Shown piece after piece: positions 13,547 through 26,117 of a stretch of DNA of 64,000 nucleotides. The stretch's first letter is position 1. The number at the start of each line of letters is the position of its first letter. The DNA comes from Nectonema munidae (Eukaryota > Nematomorpha > Nectonematoida > Nectonematidae): contig JAUIRK010001046.1 in the NCBI GenBank assembly GCA_030549495.1, positions 186,001-250,000 of the forward strand, read 5' to 3'. The notes beneath the pieces were generated by a model. The model worked only from the letters and a program-made list of their open reading frames with translations. It did not search any database and was not told the DNA's origin. A program made the position numbers and the translations under genes.

Positions 13547-13676
13547 CCCGTTACCGACCAGAATAATCAGACGGTATATAGTGTAAATCAGAAGATTTGT
13601 ATCAAAAAGCATTAATAAACGCAGATGACTGACATTTTTGTAAAGTCGCCATATTTCGACTGTGATCGATAACCGG
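13547..13676 (+). mobile_element. Miniature piggyBac-like element, copy 1 (130 bp)
   Basis: TTAA flanks both sides (13543-13546 and 13677-13680). The element begins CCCGTTACCGACCAGAATAA and ends TCGATAACCGG, an imperfect inverse. TTAA duplication and a CCC start are the piggyBac signature. Two relatives lie near 29 kb. Confidence 0.82.
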
Positions 13677-13680
13677 TTAA

Positions 13681-15770
13681 GAAAGAATAAAACATGCTTT
13701 TATTGACGAAAACCACAAAAAACGCTCTCAAATGTATCTAAAATATATTATTAAACTTATTTGAGGTTCAGACAAAATAAAATTTATTCACTCCATACCT
13801 GCTCTGTTAATATATCGCAATCGTATATTAGTTAAAAAATCATTCTTAAGATTATTAAATTTCCACATAATTAAAATTAACTTTATCAACCTAACTAAAA
13901 AATCAACTTTTGATGTCCTAAAAAAACTACAAAAAAGCTGTAAAAGCTACGCTAAACACATTTAAAATTTATTTTAGACTTTTTTTGAGTGAGATTTGTG
14001 GCTTTCTCAAAAAGATTTAAAACATATAATTATCTAATATCAACTTTTATCCTTCAAATATTATAAGTCTCCTAATTCCAACTATGTCTAACTAATATTA
14101 AAAGTATCATGAAATGTACCATATGTCAAGGTGGTTTGTGAATGTCTATTTTAGGAAGTACTTGAAAGACGTCAGGAATCTTACACGCTTCTCCTTTATG
14201 TTGAAACGCAAAATGTTTGATCGTTCTTCAACACAATTTATTTAACTTTTTTATTGATTTGTATTTGTAATTTAGTGTCTTTCTTACAATGCCTTCAAAA
14301 ATAGCATTCAAAAACGAAAATCAATCCCAAATTATTTTTCAAAAGTATTGAGTTTAAAAATTTTTTCATCCAAAAGCATAAACTGAGCTTTATTCCTTCA
14401 CTTGATATTTGTGTAATTAAAAGTTCATTATTTTATTTTATTAAAATTACCAGCCTTTTTCTATGCGTTGCAAAAATACAACGTTAGACCAAATGATAAA
14501 AAAAATATGTTGCGTTTTTCAAAGTTGGGCAATAAAGAGAGTGTCTATGCATTTATTTTTTTATCTAACAATTATGAATATAACGTTTTTTTTAATCGGA
14601 GTCGGTATCGCAATTATTATAACGACTGCGAATCCTTCTCAAAACATGCGATCCCACCGACTACATAACCATGGTTATAACAGACTCATTTCCTAAAACC
14701 GTATATGTATGTGTGTACGGATGATTTCATGTGTCTGGGTTCGTTGAAAATATTCTAGCTATTGAAATTTCACAAGAAAATATTCAAAGAAATGTTTGTT
14801 TTTCATTCTGAGATATTTCCGTTGGCCAGAAAAAAACCTTTACAAATGTGGCGCTCAAAAGAAAAATAGGTGTGGAAATGCTGCGCTAATTCACTAACTA
14901 AACAATAAATAATGCATGTCCATTGGTCGAAATCTTTGTTGATTCAAGTGTTCGTTGTTGAAAGCTTCGTGCTTCAAACATCATGCTACATTATGGTAAA
15001 GACATAAACTGCAATTATCTTTTTTCTTATGATCGAATTTCTGAGGATTTTGACAGAAACATTTTGAAATTTACACGAAATTGCAAAATCAATTTTTTAT
15101 AATAAACGCAATTTTAAACATCTTCAACACCAGTGAGTATATACATTTCATGTTGTAACACAAGTAGGATAATTGGAAAAAATGACTTACGAATGGCTCT
15201 TTCAAACATGAATAAGTTACAAATTTTGTTTTGAAGTTTTTGTTGAAGAAACACAGAACAATTTATTCAAAATATATACAATATACATATTATCGCCAAT
15301 TTTGAAATCGATTAGTATATATATTTGAGGGATAATCTCAAAAGATGAGGTAACTTCATTGATGTCTCAGTGGGCGAGCATAAAAAAATTCATTAGTAAA
15401 CTTAATATCACAACAATATTACGAACATAAAATTGTGCCATGAAGGAAAATTGATCCGTAAGATTTATTTATCAGATTGTAAAATACTTACAGATATAAT
15501 TACTAAAATTTTATATTTTGCTAGATATGCTTCATCTAAAATTTTAAATTGTTTTAATTAAGTGAATATTTCAAACTTTCTTATAGCGTTTTTGCCAGGT
15601 TTCAGTTCTTAAAGATTTGCAGAATCGACATTAATTTGATTAAATACATTTTTAATCTTTTTTTATTCCATTTAAATTTAGTTATATATAGAAAAAAATA
15701 ATGGTAAATATTAATTAAAAAAAAAATAAAGTTAAATAATTGAAATAGCTACATAATTATCTCACTTGAT
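13681..15770. other. AT-rich intergenic DNA
   Basis: No gene recognised. Overlapping short frames at 14463-14696 have no known family. The sequence around 14700-15000 is somewhat less AT-rich but gives no coding match on either strand. Confidence 0.4.
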
Positions 15771-15789
15771 TCATGAAGCAACATCAATA

Positions 15790-16800
15790 GATCAATTTGG
15801 AATAAAGAAAGTATTTTAGATCTATATTGATACCTAACTCTCCTGCTGAAATTACACATCTTATACTTTTACCACGACTACCCGCCAGTGATCATTACTC
15901 TATTACATTTGATATTTCCCATAATACCAAATTATTTTCTTCCATCTCAAACAAAATTCAGAAAAGATCTCTCTAATGGGAATTGAGACTCATTTACCAA
16001 CTTTTTGTTCCTAAAGTGAGTTTTTTATGTCTACTATCAACCAAGACATTGCACAACACATACATTTGGGAAAAAACAAAAATATGAACAACGCATATCT
16101 GAACCGTTTAATTATGTCTATTTAATTAGAAGAAAAATAATAATCGTTTAAAAAGTTTAGAAAGTTTATAGATCCTCTTACAATTTAAAAAAGCTTTGAA
16201 TGCATTATGGCATGAGGCAAGAAAAGCGAAAAAACACTTTGAAAAAAATAACTCATTGAGACGAGCCGTAAAGATTTAAAATTTTTGAATACCTTGAAAA
16301 AAAGGAGCTCAGACGTAAACCTTTTAATCGATAAAGATGAAAATCTTGCAAAATCAGGTATAGAGATGAATTTCTTAGCCAATTTTTCTTTTCCTGTTTT
16401 TCAGCACATCAAAAGAAATCACTAAAAGACACGCCTAAATTACATTATTCTCCTAAAATGCGCGACACTTAAAGAAACAATGTTTGAAAAACTAAGCCCA
16501 CTTGATGCAAACAAATCTTCAAGTATTGACAACTTACACTCACACATATTGGAAAAACTGTGCGATCCACCTAATGAAGCTTTTTAACCTCTCTTTAAAA
16601 GAAGGAATTCTTCCCATGACCTGGAAAATAGAATTAGTTGTCCATGTTTATAAAAACACCGACCCTAAGTTGGCTTCAAACCAAAGACCAATCAGCAATG
16701 CTCCAGTCCTGTCAAAAATTCTTGAATCCATAATCTCTGAGAATGTTCTCTATCACTTAAAAGTCAACTATTGTGTTTTCACTCTTCAACCTGTGTTCTA
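15790..16800 (+). mobile_element. LINE fragment: end of endonuclease and start of reverse transcriptase
   Basis: LPRLPASDHYSITFDIS (about 15870-15920) matches the C-terminal SDHxxI end of AP-type endonuclease domains. At 16502-16800 the frame reads IHLMKLFNLSLKEGILPMTW, then VVHVYKNTDPKLASNQRPIS and VLSKILESIISENVLYHL, the classic opening of a non-LTR reverse transcriptase. The copy stops at about 16800, where an oppositely oriented piggyBac fragment begins, so it is cut short. Stops interrupt the linker. Confidence 0.85.
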
Positions 16801-18060
16801 ATGGTTGTTAAATCCAAAACGTTGAAAAAAACTGCTAAAGGCCAGCGTCTTCTTACGCCTTTGATGAATACCGCTTTGCCATTTGATCGATGACATCAAT
16901 TCCAAACTTTGTCGCGTTATAAAATAAAAGAGTTTCAGGTTTTTTCTTTTTATCTTCGGAAATTTGAACGGTTTTACTATGTAACGAACTTAGTATCAAA
17001 ACGAGCTTATTTTTCTTAGCTTTGTACCCTGTCAACGATATGAATTTTTTGTTCGATTTTATGGTTCCAACCAGACTGATCTTTTTTGTGCTAAACTTTG
17101 ACATAGCACTTTGGAGATAAAAAAATTATCACAAGTTGTAGTATAACTTTTGTTATAAAGTTGACTTTGCTCTAACAATTTGTCAACAACGTAATGACCA
17201 AGCTGCATATCATTCCGGTCTTCGTTTTTTTCCAAGATATGGGAAGCCTCCACACATGTATTTTGAATTTACTTCCACAAGCAACCAAAATTTTATGCCA
17301 AATTTGTCCGGTTTATTCGGTAAATATTGAGTAAAGCGACATCTTGCTTTGGGTGGGAAAAGCTGCTCGTCAAAAGTAAGGCTACAATCAGGCACGTAAG
17401 ACTTGATACAATTTTCTATAAATATGTACTATATGTTGGAAAAGAGAGGAACTTATCATTTTGAAGCTTCTTTTCTCTCACTTTTTATATCAAATCTTAA
17501 AAATCTCATGATTTTTTCAAATCGATCCCTTGACATTGCTCGCTTGAAAAGCTGAATTCCCGATTTTTTTGACCATAAAAATTAAAAAAAAAATTTTTAC
17601 CTCCAAGAGCACCACGTAACAAAGTCAAAGTTATCAATTTATCTATTTCATACAAATCAAGATTCTATTCTTTCTCGGATTTTACTGCTTCTAAATTTGT
17701 ACATTTTTGAATGTGACAAATCATATTTTCAGATGTAAAAGAACGAAAAGCAGAAACACAAGTTTTGTCCACATTGCGGTAAACAAAGTTAGTAGGACCT
17801 TTTTGATTGTTCCATCTCTACCCATCAAAGCAGTAAAACTTGATGGTTCACATTCTTCAACTTCTCTAGAAACATTAGAAGTTTCAGAGTGATTGAAACT
17901 TTCAAAATCATTGTCGTTTTCTTCCTCACTTTTATTTGAAAAAAATTCTGGTCCTGAATTCTCCTCTTCAATACTTTGAATAAACAACAAAGCATTTTTA
18001 GCAGCTACTCTTTCTGACTTTGGTCTAAACCAAGGATAATAGCAAAAAAAGATATGCAAT
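16800..18060 (-). mobile_element. piggyBac-like transposase remnant PB3
   Basis: From about 18060 downward on the minus strand: an acidic N-terminus (SEEENDNDFESFNHSE), ALMGRDGTI, SRDRFEKIMRFLRFDI, VPDCSLTFDEQLFPPKARCR, NKPDKFGIKFWLLVEVNSKY, FGIDVIDQMAKRYSS and RRRWPLAVFFNVLDL. DEQL is intact, but the frame shifts several times. The C-terminal zinc finger is missing at the boundary with the LINE at about 16800. A palindrome AGTGGTCATTTTGACATGACCACT-like at about 18270-18295 may be a subterminal repeat. Confidence 0.85.
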
Positions 18061-18319
18061 GATGAAAAATAATTGATAAAGTATTAATCACAGTGTAAAA
18101 TGACCATTTCGTCTTTGTAGGTATATACAATCGTGTAGCAAAAAACAAATTCAATATAAATCAATCAAAATGTCTAATTGATTGCTTGAATGGCTCATAT
18201 TAAAAGTATAAGTATCTTGACTAATTTCACCATGACTATCCTAGTGTGTTTGTGATACAAAGTCTGAGAAGTGGTCATTTTGACATGACCACTTTCTCTT
18301 TCTAGTGTGAACAATTTTT

Positions 18320-19285
18320 AATCTATATCCAAAATATACAAAAAATAAAAGAGACTAACTTTAAAAGAAAAACAATAAGTAATGAGTGTATACACATTCG
18401 TTCTTTACTATAAGTTATGTATCAGTCATTCATCCTTAGCTTGTTGCTTACTATGGTATTCAATCATTCGTAATGTTAGTGGCATAGCTTTCTTGTTATC
18501 CATTGGCTGTAAACACTTCACAGTTGATCATTCTAAGAATTTCAAAGATCCAATTCCAGGTGAATGCGTTTTTGTATGTTATAGGGAGTTTTGGGGTACG
18601 CAATGCATTTGCTATTTTTAATGGTTTTTGACACATATAGAGATTGTTTTCATAGTTTTAAAATTTTTAAGTTTTATGAGTGTTTTGAAAAACCCTTGGT
18701 CCTACGCGAAATATCACAATAAGACAGAAAATGGTACACGACGTTTTTCATATCGATTCATATGTATGTGAATTTTCGGGTGAAAACGACATCGATATTT
18801 CCAGGCTACAAAAATACAGCAATAAAAACTCTAGAATAATATGATATGATAAGCTTAGAGTTAGGATTTGCTCTTGAATAAAATCCTTTATAAGAATTAT
18901 AGCTATGCAAACTAAGAAAAAAATGAATCTGCTATAATTCGTATAAACGGTACGCGGACAATTTGCGTAACGGACTTTCTAAACTCACACTAACCACAAA
19001 TCTAATCTTAGGCAAACTCTCTGTAGGCAAAATGTCCGCAGACAAAATATATAAAAGGTTTGGTTATTGTATAAAATTTTATTTTAACCAAAGATTCACT
19101 TTCGTAATTATGAAATTGATCTTTTAATAAACTTTAAAATTATCATTATTGTAAATTTTATGTATTTTTCTTAACTTTCATCACAAAATCTAAAGATACG
19201 CGCGCAAGCAATACTATTTTCCAAAATACTACTTTTCAAAGCTCTATTTCTGAAAATGTTAGTCCGCGTTTACTCCCAAAAACAC
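18320..19285. other. Spacer with a short inverted repeat
   Basis: No gene is seen. At 18950-19045 the phrases GTACGCGGACAATTTGCGTA and (inverted) GTCTGCGGACATTTTGCCTA face each other about 95 bp apart, suggesting a very small non-autonomous element. Confidence 0.4.
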
Positions 19286-19293
19286 GGTATGTT

Positions 19294-19577
19294 CAGTGGC
19301 GTATTTAAATTTTTTGGAAGGGGAAGGAGGCATTTTATAAATTCATAAAAATAAAAAAATAATATTCAAGATAATGAATTCAATTACCAGTTAAATAATA
19401 AAAATTTATAATTGAAAACTTATTTATCTGATTAAATTGCATATGTTGGAACGTTAGAAATAAAGCCTAAAATATAATGATAGTTTTATTTAATATATTT
19501 TCACCTGGAAGGGAGGAGGGGATTTGACAAGTGCCCACCCCCCCCCCCCCCACCCCCCTCCTTTAAATACGCCACTA
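19294..19577. mobile_element. hAT-type miniature element (284 bp) with a C14 tract
   Basis: It starts CAGTGGCGTATTTAAA and ends with the near-inverse TTTAAATACGCCACTA. The flanks GGTATGTT and GGTATGTC form an 8-bp target duplication with one mismatch. A run of 14 C (19538-19551) lies near the right end. There is no coding potential. Confidence 0.85.
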
Positions 19578-19910
19578 GGTATGTCAACATATGGTTTTCT
19601 CTAAATTTTCGCGCGCTCTATATTTTACACCGTGTCATCTTTTCCTTCTTTAAATTTATTCATTTATACCAGACTGTGCTTAGTGCCTAAAATGGCTTCG
19701 CTTACAAAAAAAAGCAGGGTTCTTAAAACGAAAAAATACGGAAACTTTTACTACCCGTTTTTTCCAGATTCTTATAAATAAAAAATAACTTGCTTTTATG
19801 AGAGCTTAGACTGAATAGAGGCAGCAGTGATGACCTACATTTCGGTTTCATAAAATAATTTTAGGCTCACTTTCTTTCGTGCCGTAAAATCATATCTTAA
19901 TTTTGACCTG

Positions 19911-21811
19911 GCGAATAAATGCCTCCAATATTTTTTAGTTCAAGCGTTGCTATTAATACTAGGTTATTTTATGTTATATTAGTTTTTATATTATTTCTAT
20001 AATGAGGCCGTTTAAATGAGTTAATTTTAAATAATTACTAAATACAAAAGTATCAATTTGATATATACAATCAATCTCGAGTATATACAATCTGTGAATA
20101 CTTATAACCTCCCTGAAAGTGATTTATAGCTAATTATTTCAATTATATGTAGAAGGTCCATACGTTTTAGACTAATAATTTGAACATTTTAGCATCTTTT
20201 AACCCCTTTTACAACTTCATTTAGATATTATATACTCAAACTTGTCTCTACGAAATGTTAAGTTCTTCTGTTTTATATAACTTAAGTTTTAAAAAATTAC
20301 ACACAGAATTGTCAATAAATTGTACAGAAATGGAATAAAAATTATGATCATAACAAAAAAATTAAAACTCTGATTATTTGAGTTTCTCATATAAGAAAAT
20401 TTAATTAAAAACATTTGTAGCTAAGAAAATAAAATGAAGTAATTACACAAATTTTATTTATGCAAATAAAGTTTACTAAATAAAAATATAACAAGGATAC
20501 AAAAACTTATCAAAATAGAGATTGCACAAAGTAGAGGATTAGTTATATATCTTCTCTGATCTTCCCTTCTATCATATTTAGGAATTCTTTTTTAAAGGGT
20601 GTAAAAATTGTGATAGGAAGTTGAGATTGCTGTTTTGTTTTTTTAGATTGTAAAAAAGAAATATGTAAATTTTGCTGAGTTCCAGAATTTTCCGCAAGTA
20701 ATTACATCTCTGCAAAAACATTGGAATAACTGAAATGCGAGTGCTGAAACGCGAATAAGCGGGGTTGACTGTAATGTTAAATTATAAATTTATATAAAAA
20801 TTGTTTAAATTTTAAAAAAGTTTTTTTTCAAAATTCAGTTAATCCTACCGAACTTCATTATTTATCAAAAATTTTTATTCTTGGTTTTTTTACAAAACAG
20901 CTATCACAATGTACCATAATTTCGAAACGTAACGTACCGTAAACGCCGCTGTGTACGATATGATAGATTTTTTTTGTAAAATATACGATTCGAAATTTCG
21001 TTTGAAAAAAACTAAACTACGAAAAATATTAAAGTTCGGTACGATTTCGATATTTGTCAAGTTTTATTTTATCGGATCTGTGAGTATCAAGTTCAAGCCC
21101 GCTACTCGGGTGATGATAATTTCCAGTCAATAAGATTTTGTGATTTATTTGTTCGCCACAAACAAATGTAATATAATCTATAAGCAATATCATATATTGT
21201 AGTGGCTCTAACTTGGGGTACATGGACCCCTAAGGGGACATAGCTGCGTTTCAGGGGTCTATGAAAGGGTATTTATTTTTGTAAAAAAAACTTAAAATGA
21301 AAACAAAAAACTATATAGCTTTTAAAGTTTGAATAAATAGCAAGCAGCAACCTTTTGTCTTTTCTCCTTGAATTTAATTAAAATTTGCTTTGCTGAGTGC
21401 TTGTATTTGGCGTCATTTGAGATCAAATAATTCCTGTCGATAAAATATAGTCAAATATTAATTGCATGCGAATTTGTGTTTATGACTTTTTATGCGGAAT
21501 TGATTACAGATGGTGCATAACATTCATCAACTTCTTAAAAGAGGTCTATGACTGAATAAAGGTTAAGAACCCCTGGACTTGAAATTATGAATTTTTGTGT
21601 TCTGAAACATGTTTTAAGTGATAAATTAATCTACTTTTATAAAAACTTGTTTTTAACATTATATATGGAATTTGATGTCAAATCACCTCAAGAATTTTTT
21701 ATATTCATTAAATCGTCTCTTTAGTTTAATGAATAATACATAAAAAAAATGCAAAAAACATAACATTAACAGGCAGTGATTGTACTAAACAACATTGGAG
21801 GCATTTATTCG
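19911..21811. mobile_element. Possible 1.9-kb non-autonomous element with inverted ends
   Basis: GCGAATAAATGCCTCCAAT at 19911-19929 is matched, inverted, by ATTGGAGGCATTTATTCG at 21794-21811 (18 of 18). Between them is AT-rich noncoding DNA with a nested hAT-like element (21200-21575). A Tigger-like end (AAGCGGGGTTGACTG) lies at about 20757-20771. The outer boundaries and family are not clear. Confidence 0.5.
21200..21575. mobile_element. hAT-type miniature element (about 376 bp)
   Basis: The left end TAGTGGCTCTAACTTGGGGT and the right end GGTTAAGAACCCCTG resemble the CAGTGGTTCTTAACC...-type termini of hAT miniature elements, with GGACCCC and GGGGTCTATG repeats inside. I could not find a convincing 8-bp duplication. 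Confidence 0.55.
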
Positions 21812-22079
21812 AAAGTTAAAAAACATCAAACTAATTTTTTTTCTCCAAAATTTCAATATGTGATTTTTTTATTTAGATACAATTCTACGAGAAAAAAAAG
21901 TAAACTTTGAAAATTTCTTTTCGAACCGTAAGCTAGGAGGATATTACTGATATGACTGGGTAGCGGCAATTTAGAAATAGCAGTTTCAGTACAACGTGGA
22001 AACAAGGAATCTAAACAAATAAAAACAAATAGTCAAATCAATCAATGAAATCAAGACTATTATTCTTCATGCATATATA

Positions 22080-22850
22080 AAACAAAAGATAGAGTTGCGT
22101 GGGTGTGTGTGTAACACTTATCATAACAATAACAGTGGAGTTTAGAGATGATGCCTTGAATATCATCAATAAACGATGATGATGATCAGTTTATCAACAT
22201 ATATCTTGTGTTGGTGGTGTGTTCGTTTTTCCAGGCTCACGGAACAAAGATACATCATCTCATTTTGATCTTATTACCACTAAGGTCCTTTGTTTCGTGG
22301 TAGAGAGAGAGATGACGGATGACAATGAGTTGCGCGTCAAGAAGAGTGTATACAATTTTTCGCTGGTATCAGCAGCGCCAATGCGAAGCCATTTAAATTT
22401 ATTGATGGTATTATTCATTACTTCTTGATTGAGTGTTGAAAGACTTGTGTCGGCGGTGATTGTGGTGGTAGTGATGAAAACAAATAGCAAAAAGTACAAG
22501 TTTAGCAGAGAGGAATAATAGTAGTAATAAGATGATGGATGAAGAAAAAAGTGAGAGTTGATGATGATGAATCGCTTATCTTCTTTTCCTTGTTTATGTT
22601 TCCTTCTTTATTGACAAGAACAGGTTTGCCTGCTAAATGCTGCCTCTCAAACCAACAAATCATCGATACCATGGTCGCGCTCCTCTTTTGCTCACTTTCG
22701 CAATTTTCCCCTCTCCCCCTTCCCTTCCATCCATCTCCTTTTGACCCGTTGCGTGTGATGCCACCCAAGCGCCATTATAAGCAAACAAATCTCTGATTCT
22801 AGCCCAAAACCTTCTCCGTGAATAGATTGATGCATGGTATTTGTTGAATT
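22080..22850 (+). other. Less AT-rich block, candidate promoter or first exon of the channel
   Basis: This stretch is clearly richer in G and C than its surroundings, has non-repetitive texture and short frames with hydrophobic starts on both strands (for example MRSHLNLLMVLFITS and MVALLFCSLSQFSPLPLP on the plus strand). The channel's missing signal-peptide exon must end in phase 2; I found no donor here that gives that phase, so this is a guess from position and composition only. Confidence 0.25.
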
Positions 22851-23860
22851 TGGTGTTTCAATGTATTTTGCGAACTACGATCACTCCTTGTTACTGTTTT
22901 TCTGCAAGAAAGCTCCTTTATATCCACCACGGTCCTATGGTTTGATATACTTAGAAAGCATCCATTATATCATCAAATGTTGAGTTTATGTCTTATTTGA
23001 CTTGTTCCTTCTTTTCCCTCCTCTTTTTGAGGTAACCATTTTATTTTGCCTAAAATTTGTATTTTTTGAGTAGATTGAAGGGATTTAACTTAGTTTGATT
23101 TTTCAGAATGATGATTTCCGGTTAAGCTACATGTTCATGTAAATTTGTTTTGCTTGTTGTATCTCTCGTACATTTTGTAACATTTTAAATACTTGAAGGA
23201 AACCGAATATTATTCAATTTAGAACAAAAAATATCATATTGAAAATAAAAAATAATAGTGATTCAAATTGTCTGAAATTGTAATAGAATATAAATGTAAT
23301 GTTTTACTTTACTGCTCCGTCAAGCAAATTTTTTTTCAAGCAATTATTTATTGTTGTGATGTCAATCAAACTACATTTTTCAACATGGTTTATTATGTTG
23401 AGATCAAACTAATTCATTAAATTAAAAAAAATGTGGAACAAATTAAATAATATTAAAATTTTTGATTGACGGAACCGTAAGGTAAAAAACATTTCCGAAA
23501 AAATACTAAAAAATTACTAAAGAAAAAATACCTAAAGTTTTGCATATTAAGTTCGCGAAGCATGTTTTTCATGCATAGTGTTTCAAAAACTTGAAAAGTT
23601 AAAACACTAAGTGAGAAAAGACGTAGAAAATATGACGGCGAAGAAATGGGTGGGAAGGAGAGCTTTAGGTAGTGAAGATAAGACAATAACTGTCATTACA
23701 CTGACGAATTTGTTTCGTTATAAATTTTGTTGTTCTCTTTTTAAAATTGACGTTATTTTTTGTGTCTTCAATATTTAAAAAAAATGCAAAACACATTTTT
23801 GCATTATTGTTTACAAAACTAAAAATTATTTTTGAGTTTCACTAATTTTTAACAATGCAC
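22850..23860. other. AT-rich spacer
   Basis: No gene or repeat recognised. A 77-residue minus-strand frame at 23453-23686 has no known match. Confidence 0.4.
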
Positions 23861-23869
23861 ACCAACAAC

Positions 23870-24700
23870 AACTTTGGCTTCACAGCTTCGGAAAACTTCT
23901 ACCTGCTTCTGCATATATGATATATATGCGGCTAACGATCCTTGTGAGTTGACGAGCAGGGAGAGAAGATTTTTTACTAAAGACAAGAGAATCGTACTTT
24001 ACAATTTTCGGGCATCATCTTTTTTGGCCATTCACTTTTTGCTACAAATAGGGTGCTTAATATCTTTGTAATATTAGTAGGATTCTCTACACCTTGAAGT
24101 TATCGCAAATGTTCCATCTACACGCATTATATATGATTTTGTCTAGCAAAAATCTTAACTTTATGTAGTCTTCTTTTTGTTTAATATAATAACCAATAGG
24201 GATAGATTGATATGTTGCTGTGAAGCGAAACAAACTGTCTTGATACTTTTTGTAAAGAATCAATGAACAGACACCATTGATCTTTCCGCGGACTTAGAAA
24301 GTCTAACATGAAAATCAATGCACTTGTGGCCAACAAATTTCATTTTTTCACTTTGATGCAAACAACATCTCATGTCCAGCAAGTTTTATATCGTTCACTA
24401 GTAGGTGATCAAGCTCTTTAGCCTGGAAGATCAAGCTTTTGTTGTAGGCTTACATCTTTTTTCTCTTCCAGTCATCATTTTTAGTTTACTTATCCTTGTA
24501 GACTTGGCTTCAAGAACCACAGATTACATGAGCAACCGACATCTTATCCTGGTCTCTGATTTACACATAAAAATAAATGCTTTGTAGCACTTAAAATGTA
24601 TTTTGCGCTTCCCCACAAAAATACTCAGATTATAGCTTATAGTTGTCTTTTAGCCATTTTCAATATAATTACCGAAACAAAACAAAAATTATCATCTTAA
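23870..24700 (-). pseudogene. Relic of an uncharacterised arthropod repeat-associated gene
   Basis: On the minus strand, short segments QSIPIGYYIKQKEDYIKL, FLLDKIIYNACRWNICDNFK, RILLILQR and VKYDSLVFSKKSSLP follow the order of an uncharacterised arthropod family that I recall as IDSSKxSLKAVLLHNGN..IPIGHS....YNxxxWxICGDLKVVxILLGLQxGYTKYPCFLC...NVKYDPLV. The class of the element is unknown to me. It is broken in several places and is a fossil. The adjoining 24700-25400 sequence may belong to it but I cannot align it. Confidence 0.5.
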
Positions 24701-25961
24701 AAGATGGAAGGAAACGTAGGTCAAGGTCCCAAAAATACAATGCTTGCTCAAAAATAGGATTAATCAAAAATGATAAAAATATAAATGCTATCATCGTAAT
24801 CAGTTGACTCGATTTACACAAGAAATTGACAAAAATAGATTGGAACATCTTACGTATTGCCATCAATCGATGAAGAATGCGGTAAATGCAATCAAGTCTG
24901 TTGCGAACCCCTGTGCTGTGAGACAGAAGAAAATGTTTCACTCATGTCAACTTTTTGCGCAAAATTTTGCACAGCATATGTGATTTTAAATTTTGCCTTT
25001 TTTCTGATTATAATAGCCACTATGATTAAGAAGCATTTTTTACATACTTACGTTATTTATATACTCGCGCCTCATGCCACTTTCTCAGACCTGGTTGTTA
25101 ACCAAAATATTAGATGTTCGCACGATACGCGGATTATCATTTCTTTGTGTGAGTTGTGAATCAGCCCTTGTGAGTTCACATTTGAACTTTTGATTAGCAG
25201 CGTACTATGGTATACTTCTTATAAACACTTTCTAGAAGAATATTTTGCTTCATTTCGATACAGAGAGCGTTTCTTGGCGCTAAAAGACCTCATAAACAAA
25301 ATGGCAGAAACAAAGTTCTGTAAATTTCGGAGCTTTTGTTTTAGGTTTATTTGGTTTGACAATGGGCAATGCTTGTTTTGATGCATTGATTTATGGCGGG
25401 GAAATTTTTATGACCTAATTGGAATTTAGTTTGGATAAGGTTTGCAATTTTTTGTGTTCATAATTTTATTTATGTGTTTACTAATTTGAATTGTATATCT
25501 TATTTTGAGAATCTTTTGACATATAGTTCTTTTGGCTTCTCACTCCTCTGATATTAACCTGGTAATTTTACGTTGAATGATATCGTAAAATGATGTTTTG
25601 ATAGTAATGTCGTCAGTATATGTAAGAACGTCAATTTTTTCAATTCAAAAATTCTATTAGAACTATTGAGTCCATCTTTGAAAATATTGCAGAAGAAAAC
25701 AGCTGAAAAAAGTGTTGAAAGAATAAACAAACGAAGACAACAAGAAAAGAAATAAAAGGAATGGAAGGGAAAATTTAAATTTTTGATTCAAACTGTTTTA
25801 TTACGTCTTTTCATTAAGTTTTATAGTCTCGTATATTCTTGGCATTAGCACTCATCTTGTGGAGGAATTTTCTCCACCTTAAAAAGAATCTTAACTTCTC
25901 ATAGGCAGTTTAATTAATGTCAGCAGGAAGAAAAGAATCGTTAAATTTAAGATGATTTGGG
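24700..25961. other. Unassigned stretch
   Basis: A plus-strand frame at 24857-25159 begins with TTG, not ATG, and encodes a Cys-rich head (EECGKCNQVCCEPLCCETEE) followed by a hydrophobic segment (VILNFAFFLIIIATM). It is curious but unsupported. The remainder is AT-rich. Confidence 0.3.
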
Positions 25962-26117
25962 GTCTTTTCGTTTAGACGGTCACATCAAGTACTCACCATT
26001 TCGTCTGCCTTTTATAGTTAATTTATTATTAATTAATTAATTAATTATAGTTTAGCAACCAGGACATAAGGCAGACGAAATGGTGATTACTTGATGTGGC
26101 CGTCTAAACGAAAAGAC
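25962..26117. mobile_element. Palindromic miniature element (156 bp)
   Basis: Two arms of about 47 bp, starting GTCTTTTCGTTTAGACGG at 25962 and its inverse ending at 26117, flank a centre with ATTAATTAATTAATTAATT. The arms differ at only a few positions (for example GGTCACATC versus GGCCACATC), so the copy would fold into a long hairpin. The family is not certain. Confidence 0.8.

Noticed and set aside
20750-20772. Complete Tigger element ending at GGGGTTGACTGTA
   Set aside because: Only one end is visible and no left partner or transposase was found.
22260-22499. Secreted protein on the minus strand (MYFLLFVFITTTTITAD...)
   Set aside because: There is no family match, splice support or conservation; short hydrophobic starts are common in AT-rich DNA.
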